Origin: an uncultured Clostridia bacterium
GTDB lineage: Bacteria; Bacillota; Clostridia; Lachnospirales; CAG-274
Reading direction: 5' to 3'
Assembly: GCA_947630725.1 (NCBI GenBank)
Contig: CANRIS010000025.1
Coordinates: 1-36,962 of the forward strand
Length of the DNA stretch: 36,962 nt
The translations under genes and the position numbers were made by a program. The notes under the pieces were generated by a model. That model saw only the letters and a program-made list of their open reading frames with translations, was not told where the DNA came from and did no database searches. Shown piece by piece: positions 1-7,910 of this stretch (positions are counted from its first letter, which is position 1; every line of letters starts with the position of its first letter).

Positions 1-131
1 TCTACTATATTGTAAATATACGAAAAGTCTACCGCTGATTCTATCTTTCTCAACAAATGATCTTTTGGCACAAAATCCTCCATGCTAAAAAATATCACTT
101 GCTCCGTTTTGTTTTTGTCCTTACTAAGCAT
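1..131 (-). pseudogene. IS1182-family transposase, N-terminal part (runs off the window)
   Basis: The minus strand encodes about 43 residues from an ATG at 131, preceded by an AGGTG ribosome binding site. The stretch with VPKDHLLRKIESAVDFSYIY matches the conserved opening of IS1182-type DDE transposases (usual form: L-V-P-x-D-H-L-L-R-K-I-D-x-x-I-D-F-S). The reading frame is open to the window edge, so it may be intact beyond position 1; I list it as partial. It faces away from the other IS remnants and marks the left end of an IS cluster. The assignment rests on motif recognition only. Confidence 0.75.
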
Positions 132-169
132 AATTATCACCTATATATAATTATACCATATAAATATAA

Positions 170-197
170 AAAAGCCCAGTACTTCTGGGCTTTTTGA
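170..197. terminator. Bidirectional rho-independent terminator
   Basis: AAAAGCCCAG and its complement CTGGGCTTTT form a hairpin with a short ACTT-like loop, with A-tract and T-tract on either side. It lies between the divergent IS1182 and IS200 remnants and could stop transcription either way. Confidence 0.7.
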
Positions 198-204
198 CAG
201 TCTG

Positions 205-223
205 CCACCTGCTATGCAGGTGG
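205..223 (+). repeat. IS200-type left-end hairpin
   Basis: CCACCTGC-TAT-GCAGGTGG is a perfect 8-bp stem with a 3-nt loop, about 90 bp upstream of an IS200-type tnpA start. Subterminal hairpins of this kind are recognised by the HUH transposase TnpA in IS200/IS605 elements (family knowledge). The position relative to tnpA fits the left end of such an element. Confidence 0.65.
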
Positions 224-314
224 AGCCCAAAAGCTTAAGCTACAAGCAAAAAGCCTCCTGTACTAAAATAGTAGTGAGTACGACTTCACACCAAAGAAGC
301 AAGGAGGTAAGAAG

Positions 315-437
315 ATGAATAAATCATCAAGGAATAGTTTAGCACATACAAAATGGGAATGCAAGTATCATATTGTGTTTGCGCCAAAATTCGGACGACA
401 AGTAATATATGGTAAGATAAAAGCCTGTGTCATATAA
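315..437 (+). pseudogene. tnpA: IS200-family TnpA, truncated N-terminal fragment
   Basis: A good site (AAGGAGG, 301-307) precedes ATG 315. The 40 residues include HTKWECKYHIVFAPK, the opening beta-strand of Y1/HUH transposases of IS200. The protein stops at 435-437, whereas family members are about 130-150 aa, so the HUH His pair and catalytic Tyr are missing. The reading frame is interrupted where IS256-like sequence begins (about 436), so the break looks like a deletion or insertion junction rather than a point mutation. Non-functional. Confidence 0.8.
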
Positions 438-1011
438 GGATATGAAAGCATTTGCCAATAATTTAAAAAGTATATATCATGCACCAAATGAAGAAGCAGG
501 ATTTAAAGCAATGGAATCAGTAATCATGGTGTTGAAAATTACTTTTCAACACCTACGTAGAAAGTGAATTTTCTATTAGAATTTATTGATAATTCACTTT
601 CTACGCTGTAATGAAGCTTTTGTTTGCGGAGAAGGGTAAACTTCTCTGGGGTAATGTTGTTTCCCCATCTCCGTTTTTATCCTTGGACACAAAAACTTCC
701 ACAAAATGGGAAGAAAAGTATTCTCATTCTATGAAGTCTTGGCGTGAAAACTGGGATTTGGTAAGTCCGGTTTTCAAATTTTCTGAAGCTGTAAGAAAGG
801 TCATATATACTACAAATGCTATAGAAAGCCTGAATAGCAGCTATAAACGCCTGAGTCGACAGAGGAGCGTTTTTCGAACGTAATTTCATTACAAAATGCA
901 TTATATTTAGCAACTATTGAAATCATCAAAAAATGGACTCTGCCATTACGAAATTGAGGCAAGATGTATGGTGAATTATGCATTATGTATGGTGAGCGAA
1001 TGGGGCAGTAA
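436..1011 (+). pseudogene. IS256-family (Mutator-type) transposase remnant
   Basis: Three pieces of an IS256 transposase can be read in order. At 436-525 there is a stretch containing FANNLKSIYHAPNEE. At about 699-883 there is KWEEKYSHSMKSWRENWD followed by RKVIYTTNAIESLNSSY, the conserved C-terminal block with the last catalytic Glu. In another frame, 876-1011 gives LYLATIEIIKKWTLPLRN, a stop (TGA where family members have Trp), then KMYGELCIMYGERMGQ. The gene lacks its 5' half, has a ~175-bp insertion at about 526-698, at least one frameshift and one nonsense codon. Clearly dead. Confidence 0.85.
526..698. repeat. Insertion in the IS256 remnant carrying two perfect palindromes
   Basis: Sequence foreign to the transposase separates two adjacent parts of the IS256 protein. 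It begins with two consecutive hairpins: GGTGTTGAAAA-TTAC-TTTTCAACACC (528-553, 11 bp) and a 15-bp perfect stem 556-570/591-605 with a 20-nt loop. The rest (606-698) has no recognised coding content. No clear terminal inverted repeats or target duplication are visible, and the right boundary is approximate. It may be a small non-autonomous element, or debris of one. Confidence 0.5.
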
Positions 1012-1508
1012 CACAAAAGTTTAAGTAGCACAAAAGCCCAAGCAAGTCAAGGGTAAATGTACAGCCTGACGGCTACATTAACATGCTCGTCCTTTTGTAC
1101 TATAGGCTAATAATAGCGGTTAAGAAGAAATCTGTTAACCGCTACATATTAACTATTAAATTGTCCTAGAAAGTCAATTTACATAAAAAACTTACACTGT
1201 CATAATACGATAGCATATGCTCTCTTGACATACTTTTTCTGAAAGTTATGAAGACTGAATAAGGTTTAATTAAAGCAAGCTGTGATTGACTCAGTTTTAC
1301 ATTGTTATATTTTGTTTTGATAAAGTGTCTTATTTGATTTTGTAATTAAGGCAAATATTTTTCTGTAAAATTCTTTATATAACCCTTGAAATGTTTATTA
1401 TTATATGATATAATAAAAATATATTAAATAATATATAACTTTAAGCAACTATATTACGATATATATATTTGAAATATAATTAGCTATAAAAATAGGGGCG
1501 ATATTAAT
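1012..1508. other. Gene-free AT-rich stretch
   Basis: No ORF with a ribosome site is visible. The first ~90 bp (to about 1100) is more GC-rich than the rest and may be the 3' flank of the dead IS256. The remainder is strongly AT-rich. TATAAT occurs at 1475-1480, 29 bp before the start of the following gene, without a convincing -35 box; it may be that gene's promoter. Confidence 0.4.
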
Positions 1509-2174
1509 ATGAAGCTTAATGTGGAAATTATAATAAGCGTTTTGTTTGGTGCTTGCGGAATTTTATTATCAGTTTTTTTTTATTTTAAAGGAAAAAAGAA
1601 TAAAAGACTTGTATATAATTTAGATACGACAATATTAATTTCGGAAAATTTAAATAATTATGAGAACCTGAAAATATTATATAATAATGAAAGTATAAAT
1701 TCGTTAAGTAGCACTAATATAAAAATTAGGAATATTGGTAATGATATAATTGAACCAGAAAATTTTATTCCATCAACACCAATTATTATAGAAACAAGTA
1801 ATGAATTTTTATTACAAGATGTATCGAAATATAAAATCAATTGTTCACATCCTAAGAATAGGGCAAGTTTAGAAGCAATAGATAAATCACATTTAAAGGT
1901 TCATTTCGATTTTTTAAACCCGAAAGATGAAATTCAAATAATTGTATTACATACGGGTGAAATATCTATAACTGGAGAATTAAAACAAGGACATGTAAAA
2001 CAATACTCAAATAAAAAGTATGATGATGCAGTAACATATCAAGAGCAGGATAATACATACTATAGTAAATATTATATACATATAGTATATCGAATGCTCA
2101 GTTTTTTATTATTTACTGCAACGATATTAACAATGGTGGTTACTATAATGAACATGATGAATTTATCCCAATAA
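1509..2174 (+). CDS. Hypothetical two-TM membrane protein
   Basis: The family is not recognised. The protein has 221 aa, ATG start behind AGGGG (1494-1498). Residues 6-27 form a hydrophobic helix followed by a Lys/Arg-rich stretch (KGKKNKR), as expected of a membrane anchor with a cytoplasmic positive patch. Residues about 35-185 are polar and predicted beta-rich. Residues about 192-216 form a second hydrophobic helix. The long Asn/Ile-rich central domain between two TM segments resembles phage-exclusion or TA-like membrane proteins in layout only. Codon use is very AT-rich, unlike the prophage. It stands alone among IS remnants, so it is probably orphan cargo. Confidence 0.6.
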   Translation: MKLNVEIIISVLFGACGILLSVFFYFKGKKNKRLVYNLDTTILISENLNNYENLKILYNNESINSLSSTNIKIRNIGNDIIEPENFIPSTPIIIETSNEFLLQDVSKYKINCSHPKNRASLEAIDKSHLKVHFDFLNPKDEIQIIVLHTGEISITGELKQGHVKQYSNKKYDDAVTYQEQDNTYYSKYYIHIVYRMLSFLLFTATILTMVVTIMNMMNLSQ

Positions 2175-2396
2175 TATCATCATTGATAACTTTAGTTTTT
2201 TATTTATATTCATTTTGATATGTGTATTTTTAGTTGTGATGGAATTAATTATTAATAACAATGACAAATAAATATTAGTAAAAAGTTCTATCCCAAAGAT
2301 TTTGTAAACCTCTGAATTGATGTATAATAAAAATAATTCAGTGTGGAGGTTTTTAAAATGGTCTGAAAGAGAAGAAATGAAAGTTCGAAAAAACAA

Positions 2397-2534
2397 ATGT
2401 TAAGACAGATGATATTAGTCATTTTAGAGGAGGTACTTGATAGAGGATTGGAGTATTCAAGGTATGATTACAGAAATATCGATATCAAAAACATCAGGAA
2501 TGACTTAGCAAAAGACTATAAACCTACTATATAG
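2397..2534 (+). CDS. Small ORF, 45 aa, unknown
   Basis: ATG 2397 to TAG 2534 encodes a charged, helix-prone 45-residue peptide (ILEEVLDRGLEYSRYDYRN in its middle). A better ribosome site, GTGGAGG, lies near 2342 ahead of an ATG that reaches a stop at once, so this may be the remainder of a broken gene. I do not recognise it. Low confidence that it is translated. Confidence 0.25.
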   Translation: MLRQMILVILEEVLDRGLEYSRYDYRNIDIKNIRNDLAKDYKPTI

Positions 2535-2789
2535 AACACTTATTAGTGAACTACAGAAAAAAAGTGGACAGCTAAATGAGAAATAAACCTACCAAGGCCA
2601 AGCGCTTGTGTGCTTGCCAGGGTTTCGGGCGTGCGGTTCAAGGATTTTTAAGGGTTATAGTATTAAGACTTTGATATAAAACTTTTCTTTTTGGTTTGTA
2701 TGTCGTCTATTGTTTGCGGATTATGGGCATACGGAATTAATTATAGAAGCTTTCAATATATTTAAATAGTGAAAGTGTAAGCTCACCCT

Positions 2790-3143
2790 TTTTTTAAGAG
2801 GTTTTTCTGTTTATTTCTTATGATTTTATATAATTGAAAAAAGATTCCATAACGGCATTGTCATATGTACAGCCTTTGCCTTTAGTGTAGTGTAAATAGG
2901 GTAATCATTTTTTTAAGATCAGATTTTCCTTCTCAAGCTGTACATTGCGTTTTTGCAGGTCTTTAATTTGTTTTGCGGAAAGAATGGTGTCAAAATCAAT
3001 TTTGACTTCGAAGTAAAGCTTGATCCACCGAGAAATAGCCGATAACGATACTTCATATTCCTTATTGATTTGACTTTGCGATTTTCCGCTTTGATAAAGC
3101 GCTACAATACTTTTTTGAAATCATCATACTGTGGATGGGACAT
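2790..3143 (-). pseudogene. IS3-family transposase remnant (OrfA plus the end of OrfB)
   Basis: Read on the minus strand from ATG 3143: MSHPQYDDFKK, then after a frameshift VALYQSGKSQSQINKEYEV, SLSAISRWIKLY and the leucine-zipper-like LQKRNVQLEKENLILKK. These are the helix-turn-helix and coiled coil of IS3/IS150 OrfA. The sequence then jumps to a scrap like the C-terminus of OrfB (TKGKGCTYDNAVMESFFNY in another frame). The whole DDE core of OrfB is missing. An internal deletion plus a frameshift killed this copy. Confidence 0.8.
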
Positions 3144-3248
3144 ATCAACAACTCCTTTTTAATGTTTAATTTATTATAGTATATAACTTAGTTTTTACCT
3201 ACTTTTTTAGTATAGTACTAGTATGATATTTGCAAAAAAATCCACAAC

Positions 3249-3789
3249 GTGTTAAAAAATATTTTAAATTCTTTAGGTAATAAAACCGATAGCAAAATTA
3301 CAGATGAATATAAAATGCTCCAAGCTATGGGATTTTATAAAAAACAATAGGAAATTTATCTGCATTTCGCTGTATAAAACAATTATAATTTTGTTTGGTT
3401 AGTTTATCAATCTTGCTTAACATCCTCTAATTATAATTATGTATTATTTAATGGCAAACATTACAAACTTAAATATTGTGGTTATGATTCTGTAGGCATA
3501 GTTGTTAGAAATTCTACAGAAAATGTTCAATTGGTCAAGGCAAAGGAAAGATTTAATATTATTGCAGAAAAAAACAGATAGATGGAAATCTGTTACAGGC
3601 GCACTATCGGTATAGGTCATATCCGTTGAGCTAAACATGGAGAGCCTTCCAAAAAATGCACATCACCATATCGCCGATGATTGCACAGTTGTTAGGGTAC
3701 ACAATGGCATATTTGCAATAAAAATGTTCAAAAAAATCAATGTAGAAAAATTTATTGAATATATGCTATTAAATGGTATTTTTGATTAA
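3249..3789 (+). pseudogene. Row of unrecognised ORF fragments
   Basis: Three short + strand pieces look like eroded coding sequence: 3249-3350 (LKNILNSLGNKTDSK), 3426-3581 (FNGKHYKLKYCGYDSVGIVV) and 3637-3789 (50 aa, begins MESLPKNAHHHIADDC, ends EYMLLNGIFD). Their composition is protein-like, but none has a good ribosome site and they sit in different frames. They may be leftovers of one or two genes disrupted by the neighbouring IS3. No family recognised. Confidence 0.3.
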
Positions 3790-4498
3790 CATGGAAATAC
3801 GGTATTTTAACAGTTTGTGAAAGTTGAAAATTAAAATGACAGCATATGAAAATGTCTTCCCTTTGGTTAATGCAATGAAACACAGATATAAGTATATTAG
3901 TAATTATTTATATTTGTTGCCGGTTGTATGAGTTTATAATTTTGTTTCGTTGTATTTAAAAGAAAATTTTCTGTATTAAAACAGTAAGTGATATAAAAGC
4001 AGCAGTAAAAATATTCTAAAACGAGATATAATAGCTAAATGTGCTTGATTTTATTGATTTATATAAAATTTATATAAATCGAAACTATGCGATTTAACAC
4101 ATTTTGTAAACATATTATTAAAAGCAATTTTATATGCTTTATAGTACAAAAATATTTTTCATAAAGCAAGGTGGGTGCAACAGCAAATTTAAGACTTTTA
4201 TAAAAAAATCAAAAATGACTTAAATTCTATCTGAAATCATTTGGTTTAAAATCAGCATACGTTTATATTTACTTTTGCATTGATATATCATCGGTTTGAT
4301 ATGCTTAAAATAATTTGTAAAGAGTAAAAAATATTTTAAACTATTCTTTTCCTTAAAAACATGAGATAACGGTAAAATATAAAATGCTTAAAGTGCTTGA
4401 GGTATGTGAAAAAGGCGCTTAAAATATAAAAAGTCAGTTTTAATAATATGTTTAGTATATTCAAAATTTTCTGATATAATTTAAAGGAGGGGTAAAAT
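3790..4498. other. Gene-free AT-rich stretch
   Basis: No supported ORF on either strand. The only long frame on the minus strand (4336-4770) is antisense to the better-supported gene starting at 4499. The sequence is extremely AT-rich with runs of A and T. TATAAT occurs at 4475-4480, but it is so close to the ribosome site of the next gene that it is a doubtful promoter. Confidence 0.4.
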
Positions 4499-5868
4499 AT
4501 GTTTTTTTGGATTGCTGTTTTTTGTGGTTTAGCCGGCGTTATTTTAGCAGCATTTGCAATTTTTACGCACAATAAGAAAAAGAGAATATATGAGATTATA
4601 GGGGCAATGATTAATTTTACTATAGCATTAAGCGGCTTGATGATAATCAATATTCCAAGCCCTGAAATATATACCACAAACGGAAATAGTGCTACTGATA
4701 ATACAGTATATATTAATACAATCCCCGGATTAAAAGTAAATATACTACTGTTCCGTATGATGATCCACAAAAAAATGGAATTGAGTATATTGAAGATATT
4801 CCAATACAGTCATCAATGGCAGTATCTGCAAAAGCTACTTTGTTAGGGATAAAATGGAGCGAACTATCTTCCATAGACATTGTTCTTGGAGATCAAGAAT
4901 TGGATATTATACCAACTGATAATCCGGGAACGTCAGTTCAAAGTATTAGTGCATATCTTACAGGTAAAAATTATTTTCCGGGAAATGAGATTAAAAAGGA
5001 AGATTTTAAAGTTGAAGGAACAACTATTGCAGGTGAAACAGTTACTATAGAAGATTTTAACTTTTCACCTACCGTTCTTTCAAAGGGCGATAATTTAATT
5101 ACAGTAGAATATAAAAATCTTACCTATAAATTTTCTCAACAAGTTTTCGATCCGGAAGTTGTAGGGATCAGTGCAAAATTTACTGGTGAAAAAGTTTATG
5201 AAGAAGATAAATTGGATGCATCAATATTTGAGGTTACGGGATATTATAATGATGGCAGTCAACATATTATTGATGAATTTAACATAGAACCTGGAAAATT
5301 TACAGAAACAGGTGAACAAACTGCTACTATTGAATATAACGGATTTCAAACAGAAGTGACTGTAGATGTATATGAAAAACAATATTTGTTTTCTGTTGTA
5401 AGTGAACTACATACCCCTAATGGGTCATATACGCCTAACGTATATTTGACTAATTGGAAAGAAAATGAAGACTATAGTATTGATGGGAAAACATTTCCTT
5501 CGGGACTAAAATTGGAGATCGATAATTGGATGTCAGAAATGATGGGGAATGGTACTGATTTTGCTGAAAATGTTCAATCTAAAATATATATTTCAGTTAA
5601 TCAGGATGTTTTGTCAAGAAAAGCTGAAAATGAAAAATATTTTGACGGATATTTTGTTATTGGAAGAGATACTGCTTCAAGTACAACTACAGCATCTATT
5701 AAAATATTGGCTGACGATAAAGAAGTTTATAGTTCAGGGAAAATTAATTCGGCATCGACCGATATTCCAACATTTCATATTCCCGTTGATGGGGTCAAGC
5801 AGATTGTTATTCAAACTGATGCTTATTCCTGTGGAAATCCTTTTTATTTAGGAATAGCAACAAACTAA
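4499..5868 (+). pseudogene. Membrane-anchored protein with Ig-like repeats, frameshifted
   Basis: ATG 4499 follows AAGGAGGGG (4484-4492). Residues 3-22 and about 34-52 are hydrophobic helices; an extracellular-type segment follows. The frame is lost between 4717 and 4741; one extra A in the A-run at 4732-4735 would join it to the downstream frame (KYTTVPYDDPQKNGIEY then SMAVSAKATLLG), giving about 456 aa. The downstream part has two tandem bacterial Ig-like units of about 75 residues (each starting ISAYLTG or ISAKFTG and ending in a TVEY or TIEY strand), then a C-terminal beta domain of about 155 residues. Read as it stands, the C-terminal part could only start at the internal ATG 4816, without a TM anchor. 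A real pseudogene, a phase-variable gene and a sequencing error are all possible. Confidence 0.65.
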
Positions 5869-5894
5869 TAAAGTAAAAATTATTAATAAAACTT

Positions 5895-5941
5895 AACAAA
5901 TCAAGTATGCCAAGCTTTATCCTTGGCATACTTGATTTGTT
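5895..5941. terminator. Long perfect-stem terminator
   Basis: 5895-5914 and 5922-5941 are perfectly complementary over 20 bp with a 7-nt loop (CTTTATC). The hairpin sits between two convergent genes, the Ig-like gene on + and the small coiled-coil gene on -, so it probably serves both. Confidence 0.8.
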
Positions 5942-5969
5942 ATTATTGGTTTATAAAATTGATAACTTC

Positions 5970-6155
5970 TTATACGAATTTATCGCTATTTGCAATAGAC
6001 TCCATCAATTTTTGACTATCTGCAAGCTGCTTTGTTTCTTTAAGTTTTTTTAATTCAGCTTTAGCTGACTTAAGTTGTTTAGAAAGATTTTCTATCTCCT
6101 TTTCCTGCAGTGCGATTTGTTCTTCAATAGTTAAATTTTTAGGTCTGCGTTTCAC
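5970..6155 (-). CDS. Small coiled-coil protein
   Basis: 61 aa, probable GTG start at 6155 with AAGGAGA 9-10 nt upstream. The N-terminus (KRRPKN) is basic and the rest is one long helix rich in Glu/Lys/Leu (ALQEKEIENLSKQLKSAKAE), consistent with a coiled coil. Short proteins of this layout are common on Clostridia mobile elements; their role is not established. It is transcribed against the upstream gene and shares its terminator. Confidence 0.65.
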   Translation of the reverse strand: MKRRPKNLTIEEQIALQEKEIENLSKQLKSAKAELKKLKETKQLADSQKLMESIANSDKFV

Positions 6156-6315
6156 TTTTATGTTCTCCTTTTAAAGTTCTTATTTGATAAATATGTTAAA
6201 AGGGCTGTCAAGAGGATATTTTTGAAATGTTGTACAAAAAAATTGATTAAAATTTGTGATATGTTACAAAATTCTGAAAATGGCTGTTTTACTGCATTTT
6301 TTGCCAATAAACAGG

Positions 6316-6344
6316 TTGACAAAACAGATATACAGTGGTAGAAT
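6316..6344 (+). promoter_or_regulatory. Sigma-A promoter upstream of the XRE gene
   Basis: TTGACA (6316-6321), a 17-bp spacer, then TAGAAT (6339-6344): a near-consensus vegetative promoter pointing towards the XRE regulator, about 265 bp upstream of it. The long leader in between carries a small ORF and hairpins. Confidence 0.65.
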
Positions 6345-6393
6345 AATATCCCATCTAATTTTGTAACAGTTTTTAAATGGAAAGGTAATAACA

Positions 6394-6477
6394 ATGAAAA
6401 TTATATTAAAAAATAAAAGGAGAATTTATAAGTTAATAGGCAGTAGTATGCGGTGCAGACACTTTTGTTTTCGTTGA
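6394..6477 (+). CDS. Possible leader peptide, 27 aa
   Basis: AAAGGTAA precedes ATG 6394. The 27-residue product is strongly basic (MKIILKNKRRIYKLIG, then RCRHFCFR). The stop codon at 6475-6477 lies immediately before a hairpin with a T-run, the arrangement seen in attenuators. Nothing else supports translation. Confidence 0.3.
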   Translation: MKIILKNKRRIYKLIGSSMRCRHFCFR

Positions 6478-6479
6478 TG

Positions 6480-6524
6480 GTCTGATCGATAGCATATAGT
6501 GCTTAAGATCAGACTATTTTTTTG
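6480..6524 (+). terminator. Terminator or attenuator before the XRE gene
   Basis: GTCTGATC (6480-6487) pairs with GATCAGAC (6507-6514), followed by TATTTTTTT. A second small hairpin (GACCTT/AAGGTC, 6524-6540) follows at once. Lying between the promoter and the XRE gene, it would limit readthrough. Confidence 0.55.
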
Positions 6525-6548
6525 ACCTTCTTTAAAGGTCTTTGCTTT

Positions 6549-6578
6549 ACGGATATAGGTGTCTGTGCCTATATCCGT
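6549..6578. promoter_or_regulatory. Palindrome just before the XRE gene, candidate operator
   Basis: ACGGATATAGG (6549-6559) and CCTATATCCGT (6568-6578) form a perfect 11-bp inverted repeat with an 8-bp spacer, 20 bp upstream of the AGGAGG of the XRE gene. A dimeric repressor site or an RNA hairpin are both possible. Confidence 0.45.
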
Positions 6579-6610
6579 AGGTGAAGTGACCCTTTAGGAG
6601 GTGACAGCGT

Positions 6611-7042
6611 ATGGGGCGTACTGGCTTTGCGGAATCTGACATAAATGATATTTTTAGGATCATAGGTAGAACGGAGAGTGAATTTGGCATCACAATCGTA
6701 AAGCACAGAAAACGCCTCGGCGTATCACAGGAAAAATTGGCTGAGCATTCGGGTTTAAGTGTTGCCACAATCAGACGAATGGAAACAGGAGAAATAATAA
6801 GACCTAAGATCGAGTTAGTAATTGTTATATGTATAGCTTTAAAACTAAATTCGATTTACTCTTTTGATTTGATAAAAAAGAGCTGCAATATAGGTTTTTT
6901 TGAAGTATTTGATAAAACTGCGATTGCATATACAAGAATACTGGAAGATAAAGATAAACATACAGTTGAATATTGGAATAATTATCTTAAAAATATGGGA
7001 TTAAAGCCTTTGCTGAAGACAAGAGATAAAGTGGAAAAATAA
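6611..7042 (+). CDS. XRE-family helix-turn-helix regulator
   Basis: 143 aa, AGGAGG at 6597-6602 before ATG 6611. Residues about 25-80 form the HTH (FGITIVKHRKRLGVSQEKLA, with LSVATIRRMETGE as the recognition part). The N-terminal 24 residues and the C-terminal ~60 are outside the HTH; the C-terminal part (YTRILEDKDKHTVEYWNNY) may be for dimerisation. The usual divergent cI/cro layout is not visible. Being the first gene of the prophage early region, behind its own promoter and palindrome, it probably controls early transcription. Its target is unknown. Confidence 0.8.
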   Translation: MGRTGFAESDINDIFRIIGRTESEFGITIVKHRKRLGVSQEKLAEHSGLSVATIRRMETGEIIRPKIELVIVICIALKLNSIYSFDLIKKSCNIGFFEVFDKTAIAYTRILEDKDKHTVEYWNNYLKNMGLKPLLKTRDKVEK

Positions 7043-7064
7043 GATCTGTCTAAAAGATCATTTT

Positions 7065-7100
7065 TCCCTGTGCTTGATGCGGCAAGGGCTTTTTTATTTT
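7065..7100 (+). terminator. Terminator of the XRE gene
   Basis: CCCT-G-TGC pairs with GCA-AGGG (one bulged G), followed by CTTTTTTATTTTTTTT. It lies directly after the XRE stop codon. Confidence 0.65.
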
Positions 7101-7118
7101 TTTTAAATTATTTTTTTA

Positions 7119-7240
7119 AAACCGCTCACGCTCTGAGCGGTTATTTTTGGCTTATTTGCTGGATTTATATAAAATCGTGAAAACTAAAACCGCTTATTTA
7201 TGCGGAAAATTAACATTAAAACCGCTCAGGCTGAGAACTG
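7119..7240. repeat. Three related AACCGCT hairpin units
   Basis: AACCGCTCA/TGAGCGGTT (7119-7141) is a perfect 9-bp stem. Shorter, decayed versions of the same arm follow near 7187-7204 (AACCGC...GCGG) and 7218-7240 (AACCGCTCAGG...AACTGTT). Spaced repeats in a gene-free region between the regulator and the sigma-like gene could be regulator binding sites or structural RNA. Confidence 0.4.
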
Positions 7241-7291
7241 TTCATAAATATGAAAAAGTGTTATTGTAATAAAAAATAAATATCATATGCC

Positions 7292-7386
7292 AAGACGCGC
7301 GATGGCAAAAGGATACATATATTGGTTTTTACGTTTTTTGGAATAAAAACCATTTAGTACCCTTTCCTTCGCGCGTCTTTTTTTGT
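7292..7386 (+). ncRNA. Structured RNA leader ending in a T-run
   Basis: AAGACGCGCGA (7292-7302) pairs with TCGCGCGTCTT (7369-7379), enclosing a small AAAGG/CCTTT stem and an inner 9-bp hairpin (TGGTTTTTA 7323-7331 with TAAAAACCA 7344-7352). Seven T's follow. The fold therefore looks like a terminator with an elaborate stem. The segment TGGCAAAAGGA (7303-7313) is also the exact complement of TCCTTTTGCCA at 7406-7416 in the next hairpin, so an alternative fold exists. Confidence 0.55.
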
Positions 7387-7400
7387 TGGATAGAGTACCT

Positions 7401-7444
7401 ATTTCTCCTTTTGCCAAGACGAAGTTTTGGCTGAAAGGAGAAAT
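7401..7444 (+). promoter_or_regulatory. Hairpin that buries the ribosome binding site of the sigma-like gene
   Basis: 7401-7419 pairs with 7425-7444 through about 13 bp (two G-U), a bulged C and 6 more bp. The descending strand contains AAAGGAG (7434-7440), the Shine-Dalgarno of the gene at 7449. Pairing of 7406-7416 with the upstream 7303-7313 would open this hairpin and expose the site. Confidence 0.6.
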
Positions 7445-7448
7445 TTTT

Positions 7449-7832
7449 ATGAAAATTAATTATGTATTTGCAGATGGAACGACAACAGAAGTTGATGTAA
7501 GTGAGGATGTAGGCGAAGAAATTATTTCATTAAGGCGAGAGGAAGAAAATCTTGCAAGGAAAAACAGACGACATTGCCTTTCTATGGATTCAATTGATTT
7601 TGAGGGAGATGATTATGGCATTTGTGATACATATGACTTTCTTGAAGATAATGAATTAAGAGAAAAAGTATGTAGGGCTTTTAATACGCTTACCGATGTA
7701 CAGAAAAGAAGATTATTAATGTTGGCAAGAGGCATGTCTATTAGAGAAATTGCAAAACAGGAAAATGTTCATCATCGTGCTGTAGAGGACTCTATAAATT
7801 CAGCGAAGAAAAAATTTTTAAAAAATTTTTAA
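7449..7832 (+). CDS. Sigma-70 region 4-like phage protein
   Basis: 127 aa from ATG 7449, chosen because AAAGGAG lies 8 nt upstream; an in-frame start at 7383 would translate the RNA structure. The N-terminus MKINYVFADGTT followed by an acidic strand is characteristic of small sigma-like proteins on Clostridia mobile elements. The C-terminal half (LTDVQKRRLLMLARGMSIRE, then IAKQENVHHRAVEDSI) is a helix-turn-helix of the sigma-70 region 4 type. It may activate or redirect early transcription. It is the first gene of the replication operon, and its translation seems to be controlled by the leader RNA. Confidence 0.75.
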   Translation: MKINYVFADGTTTEVDVSEDVGEEIISLRREEENLARKNRRHCLSMDSIDFEGDDYGICDTYDFLEDNELREKVCRAFNTLTDVQKRRLLMLARGMSIREIAKQENVHHRAVEDSINSAKKKFLKNF

Positions 7833-7910
7833 AAATGCCTCGCCAAACTACCTCCAAAATGTCCGTATAGTGAAAGGCATTAATTTTACTTTCAGAAAGA
7901 GGTGATATAC

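Noticed and set aside
2580..2760. Possible integrase C-terminus on the minus strand near 2690-2750
   Set aside because: About 25 codons look protein-like (PYAHNPQTIDDIQTKKK) but no catalytic motif or continuing frame could be found.
4336..4770. 144-aa hydrophobic minus-strand ORF
   Set aside because: Antisense to the two TM helices of the gene at 4499, which has a strong ribosome site; the minus-strand frame has none.
6158..6394. 78-aa minus-strand ORF upstream of the coiled-coil gene
   Set aside because: No ribosome site, and it overlaps the + strand promoter region; composition is that of AT-rich non-coding DNA.
7119..7240. CRISPR-like short repeat array
   Set aside because: Only three decaying hairpin units with unequal spacers and no cas genes.
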